A DNA stretch of 64,000 nt from Leptodactylus fallax. Its lineage: Eukaryota; Chordata; Amphibia; Anura; Leptodactylidae. Location of the stretch: assembly GCA_947044405.1 (NCBI GenBank), contig CAMRHE010000650.1, forward strand, positions 558,001-622,000, read 5' to 3'. Positions 33,630 to 42,535 of the stretch are shown here, piece by piece. The stretch's first letter is position 1. Every line of letters starts with the position of its first letter. A model generated the notes under the pieces. That model did not search any database. It was not told where the DNA came from and saw nothing but the letters and a program-made list of their open reading frames with translations. The position numbers and the translations under genes are program-made.

Positions 33630-33673
33630 TGGCCTGATGAAGACGTCAGTTAAGACGTCAAAACGCGTTGCCA
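33630..33673 (+). ncRNA. Hammerhead ribozyme-like motif, right arm (G12 mutated)
   Basis: Inverted copy of 30984-31027, with the same stems and ACGCGT, but the conserved GAAA reads AAAA (33660-33663). The lost guanine is the hammerhead general base G12. Confidence 0.6.
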
Positions 33674-34004
33674 TACTTTATATCGCCACCTTGTGGAGTA
33701 ACATTGTGATCCAATAAAAAAAGTTTCATTTTAATACATGTCTGGCTGATTAAGTAGCGCTCATACATACCCTGTTTTTTTACTTTTTTACTACTTTACT
33801 ATTAACATCATGATCATGTATGTGTCAGGACATTCCACACTCAACGTGACTGCTGATTTCCAATCACAGGCCTCAGCTGTCCCACTGTCAAACCTTGACA
33901 TTGCCTAAGAGGCCAGAAGACCACTGAAGAGGACCCCAAGGGATCCCAGAAGAGGTGAATACGTGGTACGTGGCTCCAGAGAAGTGAGATCTGTGGCATA
34001 TATA

Positions 34005-34939
34005 CACACGTGGACAAAATTGTTGGTACCCCTCATTTAATGAAAGAAAAACCCACAATGGTCACAGAAATAACTTGAATCTGACAAAAGTAGTAATATA
34101 TAAAAATTGTATGAAAATATACAAATGAAAGTCAGACATTGTTTTTCAACCATGCTTCAACAGAATTTTAAAAAAAAGAAAACTCATGAAACAGGCCTGG
34201 ACAGAAATGATGGTAGCTTTAACTTAATATTTTGTTGCACAACCTTTTGAGGCAATCACTGCAATCAAACGATTCCTGTAACTGTCAATGAGACTTCTGC
34301 ACCTCTCAACAGGTATTTTGGCCCACTCCTCATTAGCAAACTACTCCAGTTGTCTTGGGTTTGAAGGGTGACTTTTCCAGATGGCATGTTTCAGCTCCTT
34401 CCAAAGATGCTCAATAGGATTTAGGTCAGGGCTCATAGACGGCCACTTCAGAATAGTCCAATGTTTTCCTCTTAGCCTTTCTTGGGTGTTTTAAGCTGTG
34501 TGTTTTGGGTCATTATCCTGTTGCAAGACCCATGACCTGCGACTGAGACCAAGCTTTCTGACACTGGGCAGCACATTTCTCTCTAGAATCCCTTGATAGT
34601 CTTGAGATTTCATTGTACCCTGCACAGATTCAAGACACTCTGTGCCAGATGCAGCAAAGAAGCCTCAGAACATAACAGAGCCTCCTCCATGTTTCACAGT
34701 AGGGACAGTGTTCTTTTCAAGATATGCTTCATTTTTTGGTCTGTGAACATAGAGCTGAGGTGCCTTGCCAAAAATTTCGATTTTTGTCTCATCTGTCCAT
34801 AGGACATTCTCCCAGAAGCTTTGTGGCTTGTCAACATGTAGTTTGGCAAATTACTTTTGTCAGATTCAAGTTATTTCTGTGACCATTGTGTGTTTTTCTT
34901 TCATTAAACGAGCGTTACCAACAATTTTGTCCAAGTGTG
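34005..34939 (-). mobile_element. Tc1-type transposon relic (unit 3), both ends present
   Basis: 935 bp. Inverted ends CACACGTGGACAAAATTGTT and its complement, flanked by TA (34003-34004, 34940-34941). The internal sequence is a transposase gene lacking its N-terminal third, so it is an internally deleted copy. The same insertion, at the same point of the unit, occurs in unit 2. Confidence 0.88.
34215..34850 (-). pseudogene. Tc1 transposase, catalytic part
   Basis: Minus strand reads the DDE part: TDETK block, TVKHGGGSVMFWGCF-type block, QQDNDPKHTA, then [11 protein letters not shown] with 34 residues between second D and E (DD34E). A TAA lies eight residues after the second aspartate. No DNA-binding domain remains. 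Confidence 0.82.
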
Positions 34940-34944
34940 TATAT

Positions 34945-35330
34945 GTGGCGCATGTCGAACTCGTCAATATATTAAAAAACGGGATTTACCAGAACATCTA
35001 TGGGTCGTATTTTCAAAAACAGGGACTTCATCAACTGTCATACCGCCGGTATTGTGCATCTCGCCACATCCCCCTGTCCTTGTAATCAAGTAGGGAAAAC
35101 GAGGAGAGAATTTAGACATCATGTCCGTGACCATATTGGCAACATCACACGACATGAGGACAGACCCCTTGGTAAAAAAATGCGGGAATTGCACAATGGA
35201 GACCCCTTGGGACTAATGTTTCAGGGGATTGAGAAAATCCGTCCCTCTTTCCGGCGTGGAAATTGGGACCGCAGAATACTCCAGAAAGAGGCACAATGGA
35301 GACTGGAGTACACAGCAATAATGTATTAGC
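34945..35330 (+). pseudogene. PLE GIY-YIG endonuclease relic (unit 3)
   Basis: The best-kept of the three relics. A cysteine motif CGACRTR lies in one frame at about 34947; from 35000 another frame is open for 109 codons through GIVHLATSPCPCNQVGKTRREFRHHV, HNGDPLGLMFQGIEKIRP and the C-terminal helix. GIY-YIG tyrosines are altered. The hAT MITE at 35385 sits just past its stop. Confidence 0.78.
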
Positions 35331-35384
35331 TACCTGGCCGGGGTTTGATCCTACCAGAAGTTCTAGGGGCGTGTTCTCCTAGGC

Positions 35385-35542
35385 CAGGGGTAGGCAACCT
35401 TCGGCACTCCAGCTGTTGTAAAACTACAGCTCCCAGCATGCATACTTGCTCTGCTGGTCTTGGAACTCCCATGGAAGTGAGCAGAGCATGTTGGGAGTTG
35501 TAGTTTCACAGCAGCTGGAGTGCTGAAGGTTGCTGACCCCTG
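35385..35542. mobile_element. hAT-type MITE (CAGGGGTAGGCAACC ends)
   Basis: 158 bp, near-perfect inverted ends, exact 8-bp duplication TCCTAGGC (35377-35384, 35543-35550). Absent at the same point of units 1 and 2. Confidence 0.92.
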
Positions 35543-36306
35543 TCCTAGGCCTTCCCATTGACCATTGGAAACGTGCCACATGGGAGGGAGCTTGGGCCGG
35601 GCACATGGCTTGTGACGTAAAAGCATGCCGAGTGTGGCAGCCGATGGCATTATCTCTAGTACCAGCTCCCCCCATCGGGGCACCGGGAAATGCAGTTTTC
35701 ACTGCAATCTTCTTTTTGTAAGGCTTGACTCATCTCCCTGTCTTTTCATTGTCCTGATGAACCCCTATCTACCATCAATAAATATAGGGGGGAAACACGT
35801 AGAGGAATAGTTTCAGTTTAAGGGGACATTTATTAGTTCCTTTATGCGGCTTCACATTGGTAATGCAGGATGAAAGTTCATGCTTTATTAGATCATGCTA
35901 ATGTGGAGCTGTTGTTTAGATGTAGTTCGGCCTGAATTGCATTAACTACTGTTAGGAAGCCACAAGTCACGACACATTTGTTGACAGCTCTACCTAACTT
36001 TATTATTATTTCTGACATGTCTGTAAGCACTTTGATATTATTTTTGGATATTTATTAAACGTTATGTTTTAACCAGTCCTTCTCACCTCTCCTGTGATTC
36101 TAAGTTTAAATAAATGTAGAGGAGTTCCTCAGTGAATTAAAAACAGCTTATGACCGATAGATGGTGTCATTTATCTGGGTTTCATGATTTACAGATTTCA
36201 TATAAATGAGGAAACATCTAGAGAAGGTGCGGTGTGGCTGGTGTCTGTCTCTACAGTAATACCTCATGTTCTGCTAGTCACATACTGGATTGTTATTAGA
36301 TACATC

Positions 36307-36739
36307 ATGTTTCTGAGAGTTGCTTTTCTGCTGTTCTTCTGCATGGGTAAGACTTATAGAGTAACAAATCCTAAATTCTCACACCATCACTTGTAACTCA
36401 CTATTATATCCCTTCATTTCTGCCTTCAGGAGTCTCTTGTAATGTATTATTAAGTCAACGCAGTTCTAAAAGTCAAGCCTATGGAGAACCTGTTGTCATA
36501 TCATGTGAAGCTTCTGGGTATGAGTTTACCAGTTATTGGTTGTCCTGGCTAAAACATGTTCCAGGAAAAGAACCTGTATATATAGGACATATTAACCCAT
36601 CAGGTGGCTACACCGAAATGACAGATTCATTTATGGTTAGATTTGAATTAAAAACAGATAATGCAAAAAACATGGGATACATGGAGATAAAGAAAGTTCA
36701 GTATGGAGATGCTGCGGTGTATTACTGTGCTCGATGGAG
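36307..36739 (+). CDS. IGHV: Family-1 heavy-chain-type V segment V1d
   Basis: Leader exon 36307-36346 (40 nt, MFLRVAFLLFFCM), V exon 36430-36739, phase 1, open frame. Cysteines in VVISCEASGYEFT and AAVYYCARW, tryptophan in YWLSWLKHVPG. CDR2 reads GHINPSGGYTEM and framework 3 has SFMVRF in place of SFRVRF. Leader and intron variants ('ctgcatgg', 'cttatagag') match V1a, so it is the intact sister of the broken V1a. Full RSS follows. Confidence 0.88.
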
Positions 36740-36779
36740 CACAGTGCTCCTGTTACTAGTATAGAGTCAGACAAAAAAC
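36740..36779 (+). other. Recombination signal of V1d
   Basis: Heptamer CACAGTG 36740-36746, 24-bp spacer, nonamer ACAAAAAAC 36771-36779. Confidence 0.84.
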
Positions 36780-37066
36780 ACAGTCTGAGGGCAACATCAA
36801 TCATGTGGTTATAAAAAAAAAGCGAGAGGACAAAATATGATTGATTGAGGATTGAAATATGATAAATCTAATGTGTTATTACAAGTTAAGTGCTGTTAGT
36901 AACAGATTGTGAGCCTTACTAGGCACAGAGAGTGATGGCGTTTGTAAAGGTGCTACAGAATGCATTTACTCTAAAACAAAACAAAAAAAAACAAAAAACA
37001 GAAATACATAAAATAAGACTATTGTTTTAAATCTGTGGTTCTCTGACTGATGGCTGCTTCCATAGG

Positions 37067-37185
37067 GTAGCATGGAGGCTCAGTTGTTTGCGCTACAACC
37101 TTGCAAAGCTGGAGTCCTAGGTTTGAATCTGACCAACGACAACATCTGAGTAATATGAAGGCACTATATAAAATAAAAAAAATAA
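37067..37185 (+). mobile_element. SINE remnant in unit 4
   Basis: Head 'ggctcagttgtttgcgctac' and tail 'ggcactatataaaataaa' of the SINE seen at 16901, with the middle deleted. Same site relative to the V1 segment. Confidence 0.72.
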
Positions 37186-37379
37186 TAGTCCAAGTGTACC
37201 CTGAAATAAGACTGTAAGGTTGAACTCACATGTGGCTGATTAGTTACAGATTTTTCATTAAAATGGGGTTTGCATGTGCTACAGAAACAATTCCATTCAG
37301 ATGTATGAATGGGATTCATACAGGGATAAACAAAACAACTGTGCAGCAGAATCTCTATCAAGGAAATCCTCAAAATTTT

Positions 37380-37535
37380 TTCCTGATTAGGCCCATTCAT
37401 CCGGGCCTAATCAGGAGCGGGATGCCGCGACGGAATGCTGATACACTGCATCAGCATCCTGTCGCGGGAGACCACGGCAAAAGTTCCGTCGGCGGAAAAT
37501 GAAGATCATTTTCCGCCGTGTGAGCTCAGCCTTAG
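37380..37535. mobile_element. GC-rich palindromic insertion
   Basis: Three nested hairpins: 'attaggcccattcat' / 'gggcctaat', 'cgcgacggaatgctgata' / 'catcagcatcctgtcgcg', and 'ggcggaaaatgaa' / 'cattttccgcc'. It replaces about 400 bp of unit DNA present in units 1-3. MITE-like; the family is not recognised. Confidence 0.55.
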
Positions 37536-37647
37536 AAGGCAGCCACCTTGGTGACAGTAAATTACTACTCAGCATTCATGACTGTCCATGAATAATCTTT
37601 TTATTGTTTCCTATACATTGTAGATTTATTTTAGATAGGTACAGAAG

Positions 37648-37655
37648 ATGCAGGT
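37648..37655 (+). promoter_or_regulatory. Octamer-like element of V2c promoter
   Basis: ATGCAGGT, 90 bp before the V2c leader start, as in V2a and V2b. Confidence 0.4.
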
Positions 37656-37737
37656 TCTGGTCATGTGACCCTGTACAATTACGACCTCTAGAAGTTACAT
37701 ATATGTATGGGGGAAATATTGTGTGGTAACAGAAGAG

Positions 37738-38168
37738 ATGAAGCTCATTCTCAGTAGCTTTCTTCTGCTTCTTTACTTGGGTAAGAGAACATCTGATGTG
37801 AGATATGATAACTATATCACCTGTACAGTTATTACCTCCCTATTTCTATGTGTTTTCAGGAGTCAGAGCTGAGGTTCAGCTTCTTCAGTCACAATCGCTA
37901 TTTGTACAATATGGGGGACAAGTCCAGATATCATGTACTGCTTATGGATATGTCTTTTCTAACTATGGGCTTACTTGGCTCAAGCAAGTTCCAAGAAATC
38001 AACTTGAGTACATGGGTTATATATATGCTGATGGTGAAAATACATATTTCACAGATCCATTTAAACAAAGATTTAGTATGAAGAAAGATAATAGTAAGAA
38101 CATGGCTTACCTGGATATTAGTGATATTCATATGGAAGACGCTGCTGTGTATTACTGTGCTCAAGAAC
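37738..38168 (+). CDS. IGHV: Family-2 heavy-chain-type V segment V2c
   Basis: Leader exon 37738-37780, V exon 37860-38168, phase 1, open frame. Cysteines in QISCTAYGYVFS and AAVYYCAQ, tryptophan in LTWLKQVPRNQL. Ends CAQE where V2a and V2b end CAR, so the usual arginine at the base of CDR3 is missing. Framework 3 reads LDISD, so the glycosylation site of V2a/V2b is absent. It also has SLFVQYG (V2a SLSVQYG). Functional-looking but with these departures. Confidence 0.86.
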
Positions 38169-38206
38169 CACAGTGACATGTTACTATCAGCTCATACATT
38201 AATATC
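38169..38206 (+). other. Recombination signal of V2c (weak nonamer)
   Basis: Heptamer CACAGTG 38169-38175; candidate nonamer ATTAATATC 38198-38206 with 22-bp spacer (5 of 9). Confidence 0.68.
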
Positions 38207-39683
38207 CTGTATACATTGTAATCGTATCACTGCCACAAATCTGGGTGCAGACTGTGATAGGGCATAATATACAATACATTACAGATGTCTGCAGCTGCCA
38301 ACCTTTTGATAAAGCTCAATGACAGTTATCAGGGACAGTCATGAGATTTGATCCTAACAAACCTTTCTTTAGGTAGAATTTATGAATGAGTACATCTTCT
38401 AGGTACATAAATGCATGACATACAAAATTGTCTAGATATGCTATGAACTACCCCAACCTACCTCTTACCCATTCAATTCCCCAAGAAGACTCGGACACCA
38501 GGTTGGAAGTAAAGGCCACAGCGGCATTTTATTAATTATTATTTTAACATCTTCATGTGAAAAACCGTCACCAAAAAGAACAACCATAAATATCAACTCA
38601 GAAACATTAGACAGCATTTGCTTAGCATTTAAAACAACACCAGCATAAATATCATATCAACCCGTATAGTGTATAAGGAGGGGTCCCTGAAGGCACTAAC
38701 CGCCACCACGTCTCCAGACCTCCAATTATTTACCCCCAGCCGTAGTCCACCTGGCCCAGGGGCACCAGCATCGGAGGGTAAACCAGCCTCCAAATATCCA
38801 TCCAACCAATTGGGTGGTGGTGACCCCTTAGTCCTCCACCCCCCATTGAAGAGTAATTTTTCCACTTATGCCTCCAAAGACCCCTCCTGTGCACACCGCC
38901 ATGACAAGGGAAATACTTACAAATAGGGAGGAAGGGCGGGAAAATTGACCTATTCCTAGCAACTCCTTATCTGCAATGTGCTCCCCCTGTCCGTTCCCCT
39001 CCTATAAGTATTTAATAAACATAAACAACCCCACCTCCTGCCCTTTATTTAACCTCTTAAACTTAACCTGACCTAATACTAGCTCCTTATACATTTTATT
39101 ATCATGAGTCTTCTCTATTACCCCTTTGGGTTCGTTTCGTGAGGCTCTCTTGACATGCAAAATTGTCTAGATACTCTATGGACTACCCCAACCTACCTCT
39201 TACCCATTCAATTCCCCAAGAAGACTCAGACACCAGGTTGGAAGTAAAGGCCACAGCAGCATTTTATTAATTATTATTTTAACATCTTCATGTGAAAAAC
39301 CCTCACAAAAAAGAACAACCATAAATATCAACTCGAACATTAGACAGCATTTGCTTAGCATTTAAAACAACACCAGCATAAATATCATGTCAACCCGTAT
39401 ATAAGGAGGGGTCCCTGAAGGCACTAACTGACACCATGTCTCCAGACTTCCGATTATTTACCCCCAGCCATAGTCCACCTGGCCCAGGGTAATTCCATCC
39501 TGGGTACCCTGACCTCAGGACTTATCCAACTAGTCTGGTTCCTAAACCAGCCTCCAAATATCCATCAAACCAATTGGGTGGAGAAGACCCCTTAGTCCTC
39601 CACCCCCCCGTTGAAGATTAATTTTTCCACTTATGCCTCCAAAGACCCCTCCTGTGCACGCCACGACGAGCATGAGTGATACC

Positions 39684-40040
39684 TTACACATGCTCGTCTC
39701 CCCACACTTGCACTGCTTTTTCAATCCCCTCTTGAATTCCCAACAGCCACAAGTCCAAACCTATAGCGTTGAGGTGTATTCCATCCAAACGAAACAGATT
39801 AGTCAACCCTTCCACCAACTTCCTGTTCCGCACCACAATGACACCATTCCTGGCTACGAACCTACAAACCACCAGGTTCACTTTGGCTCGTGTCCTGTTA
39901 ACGCCTGCCACTGACCGGGCATGACGCCATCGTAACTGGACCACGATGATGGACCATATAACAAGCAGGCCTGAGAAGGCCGACCATAGCCACAGCAAAT
40001 CCAGCTTGATGTCCCACATATCCTCCCAGGAAGCCCGCAC
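39684..40040 (-). pseudogene. Ngaro SGNH-type hydrolase domain, C-terminal part
   Basis: An open 118-codon frame with RWRHARSVAGVNRTRAKVN and the C-terminal D-x-x-H motif in RLDGIHLNAIG. Vertebrate Ngaro elements are known to encode such a hydrolase. The catalytic serine block (GDS) and the second block (GGND) lie in the missing part. It directly follows RNase H, so the recombinase and hydrolase N-terminus have been deleted between them. Confidence 0.72.
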
Positions 40041-41003
40041 ACCTAAATCTTTACATTAAATTACATTCCTCGCACCCGGCAGATGCACAGCCACAAAATG
40101 AGCATTTAACTCCAACCCCCTCAAAACTAACTTGCGCAACAACCACACCACTGGAGGGGAATTAGCAGACTGAGAATTGATGGCCTGCACAACCTACAAA
40201 TTATCGCTTAAAAACCGCACCATCCAGTCCTGGAGCCGTTCCCCCCAAATCACTGTCGCCACTACGATAGGAAACAACTCCAGCAGCGCCAAGTTACACA
40301 CAAAGCCCTTATGCTGCCACAACTCCAGCCATTCCCCCGCACACCACTGTCCTTGAAAATACGCCCCAAAACCCCTCGACCTTGACGCATCCGTGAACAA
40401 TTCCAAATCCACATTAGAATCAGGAGACCCCAAAATAAGAGACCACCCGTTACACCGTTCCAAGAACCCTCCCCAGACCACCAAGTCCTCCCGCAATTCG
40501 GCACACAATCTAACAAAATGAAAGGGGTGCCACACACCCACCGTCGCCCGGGCCAGGTGGCGGCAGAACACCCTACCCATCGGCATAATGCGACAGGCAA
40601 ACTTAAGACGACCCAGTAGGGACTGCAGTTCACGCAATTGGATCTTCCTCAGTCTAGCCGCCTTACTGACCGCCTCCCTCAACTATCCCAACTTGTCCGC
40701 CAGCAGCCGACACTCAAGCCGATCAGTGTCAATTACAATACCTAAAAACTTAACTATTGTAGCCAGGCCTTCTGTCTTCTCTGACGCGAGCGGGACCCCA
40801 AAATAGCAACAAATCCACTCCATCGACCGTAGCAACAATGGACACACCCACTTCACCAGGGGGCCAATAAACAGGAAGTCGTCCAGGTAGTGCAATACAA
40901 AGTCAACCTGAGTCTGTTGCCTCACCACCCACTCCAAAAATGTGCTGAACGTCTCAAAGTAGGCACAAGAGATCGAGCAGCCCATCGGAAGACACAAATC
41001 CAC
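40041..41003 (-). pseudogene. Ngaro reverse transcriptase and RNase H
   Basis: RT: LPMGCSISCAYFETFSTFLEW, then the catalytic box VLHYLDDFLFIGP, VPLASEKTEG and VKFLGIVIDT (40683-41003). In the next frame, RT connection and RNase H: LRELQSLLGRLKFACRIMP, then ELFTDASRSRGFGAYFQG and LALLELFPIVVATVIWG with SDNL (40194-40682). RT motifs before B are deleted. The catalytic YLDD and the RNase H aspartates remain, but the chain is broken. Confidence 0.85.
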
Positions 41004-41039
41004 ATAATACTGTCCCTGCCATTTGCACCCCAGTAAGTG

Positions 41040-42248
41040 AAAGCTATTTTCTCGCGTACCTCAGGCTTTAAATGGTCTCCCAGGGGCCCATCGAAACAGA
41101 CATACACTTCCCCCTTTGCCGAGTCCACCAGGCGAATCTCATCCTGCTGCTTAGCCGCCGGCACTGCTGCGCCAGCATCTGCGGCCTCCGCGTTCCCACT
41201 CGCCAGCCCTGGGGCCCCCTGCACTGAGGAACCCCTTACTGCTGGCGGTGTGACACCACTTGCTCCCAGGGTCCCCCATACCCCCAACGGGGACCCCCCC
41301 ATGGTCCCCCCCACTCCCAAACAACTGCTGCATGCCCCGCAAAAACCCCTGTAAACCCTCTAAGGACAGCACTGACACCCCACCACCGGTGGAAGTGGTG
41401 GTGTAGCAATCACCGGGTCTCACCAGGGCTGGAACCCTGGCAGCCATCCCTCTGCTTGTGTCGATGCCTCCAGGCGGGCAAGGAGAAGCACCAGGTCCTG
41501 TGTCCAGGGCCGGCCGACCGCCGCCCTTGTTGTGGGCCAGAGAACACAACGATAATGTCCAGCTCCCGGCAACGTTGCCCAGGCCCCTGGGCGTGTCCAG
41601 CCGATGAGACTCCTGGGAAGCAGCAGGGGACAGAAGGTCTGCCACTTCCCCGTCGTCAGAGACCTCGACGTCGAAGAGAGTGTCACCGGGGCCGGGGCAA
41701 AGTCCCTCCACACTTCCGGCAGCGTCCTGCCAGTCGCAAGATGGCTGCCGGCCTGGGACTTCCGGCCGGAACACGGCGTTTGCTCCAGTCCTCTGTGCCC
41801 AGCACCACGACCAGGCCGCCGGGCAGGTAGATGTCCCAGGAGGCTCCAGGGCGGACCTGGACCTCCGATCACGCCAGGCCTGCCCCCCGCTTGGAGCCTC
41901 AGCAGGGGAAGTGACCATATGTCCCGCAACACGATCCTGCCTCCAGGGGCAGGGGGAGACCATCCTGGAAGCCCCCAGAGCAGCTCTGCCAGGCCGCAAA
42001 GCCAGATTCCTCCAGTCCCCACTCCCAGAAGACTGGGAATGCTGACGGGAGGACAAGGCCGGAGGTTCCTCCAGATTCAGACACTCAGGGGGCCAGGTGC
42101 GGCGTCTGCGCGGCCTCAAGTCCCTTGCCTCTGCAGGAGCCTCGGAGGCCTGAGGGGTCCCCAGCAGCTGCTCCTGAAACCAACCAGGGCCATGGAGAAA
42201 GGCAGCCTGGCGCACCCTCTGGAGCAGCGCATCAATATCTTCAGCCAT
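41040..42248 (-). pseudogene. Ngaro ORF1 (gag-like), C-terminally deleted
   Basis: Starts at ATG 42248 (MAEDIDALLQRVRQAAFLHG) and is GC-rich, as is common in Ngaro ORF1. The conserved end VYVCFDGPLGDHLKPEVREKI follows in another frame near 41050-41130; then the sequence jumps into RT. At least one frameshift near 41200. Overlapping open frames on either strand are by-products of high GC. Confidence 0.68.
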
Positions 42249-42535
42249 GGTAAGAAAAATTAACCTATTCCTTGAAACTCCTGATCTGCAATGTGCCCTC
42301 CCTGAACGTTCCCCTCCTATAAGTATTTAATAAACAATAAACAACCGCACCTCCTGCCCTTTATTTCACCTCTTAAATTTAACCTGACCTAATACTTGCT
42401 CCTCATACATTTTATTGTCATGAGCCTTCTCCACTACCCCTTTGGGTTTGTTACGTGAGGCTTTCTAAGTGTACTATTCAGTTTTTGCTTTGCTGTAGAA
42501 TGTTTATTAACAAAGGGTATGAGACAGGTGGAGCA

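Larger units (their letters stand above)
30710..33800 (-). mobile_element. Penelope-like element, 5'-truncated, ~620-bp inverted arms
   Basis: Left arm about 30885-31500 and right arm about 33150-33775 are inverted copies. The centre, on the minus strand, has the RT-endonuclease linker and endonuclease. The unit sequence 'ccaacatcatgatcat' occurs on the left and 'aacatcatgatcatgt' on the right, so the insertion sits in that motif with a short target duplication. Two 210-bp tandem repeats (31882-32310) and a TA/CA microsatellite lie between the endonuclease and the left arm. Confidence 0.83.
27641..35670 (+). repeat. V duplication unit 3 (family-2 segment lost)
   Basis: Contains V1c, then normal unit sequence to about 29695 ('tactactcagcattcat'), where the V2-containing part is replaced by an A/T-rich interspersed repeat. 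Unit sequence resumes at about 30656 ('taaaggaccatctag'), is cut by a PLE, resumes at 33806, and carries an intact-ended Tc1 relic and a PLE endonuclease relic. Confidence 0.8.
38413..42477 (-). mobile_element. Ngaro retrotransposon (tyrosine recombinase class), internally deleted
   Basis: Minus strand. Terminal layout is the split direct repeat typical of Ngaro: A1 (42477-42255), ORFs, B1 (about 39660-39152), A2 (39151-38935), B2 (38934-38413). A copies share 'cctcctataagtatttaata'; B copies share 'ccccaagaagactc'. Both edges abut V-unit DNA without a target duplication, as expected for recombinase-mediated insertion. The recombinase itself is missing. Confidence 0.85.
35671..42535 (+). repeat. 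V duplication unit 4 (interrupted by Ngaro)
   Basis: Contains V1d, a SINE remnant (37067-37185), a palindrome-rich insertion and V2c. The unit continues to about 38400, is cut by the Ngaro element, and resumes at 42478 ('tgtactattcagtttttgct') for about 60 bp before homology is lost. Confidence 0.78.

Noticed and set aside
41420..42263. Long overlapping frames on both strands of the GC-rich block
   Set aside because: High GC gives open frames everywhere; only the minus-strand frame starting at 42248 matches Ngaro ORF1 by position and start.
15310..42535. D, J or constant-region exons
   Set aside because: I looked for 12-spacer signals, WGxG J motifs and C-domain cysteine/tryptophan patterns between and after V segments and found none I could support.
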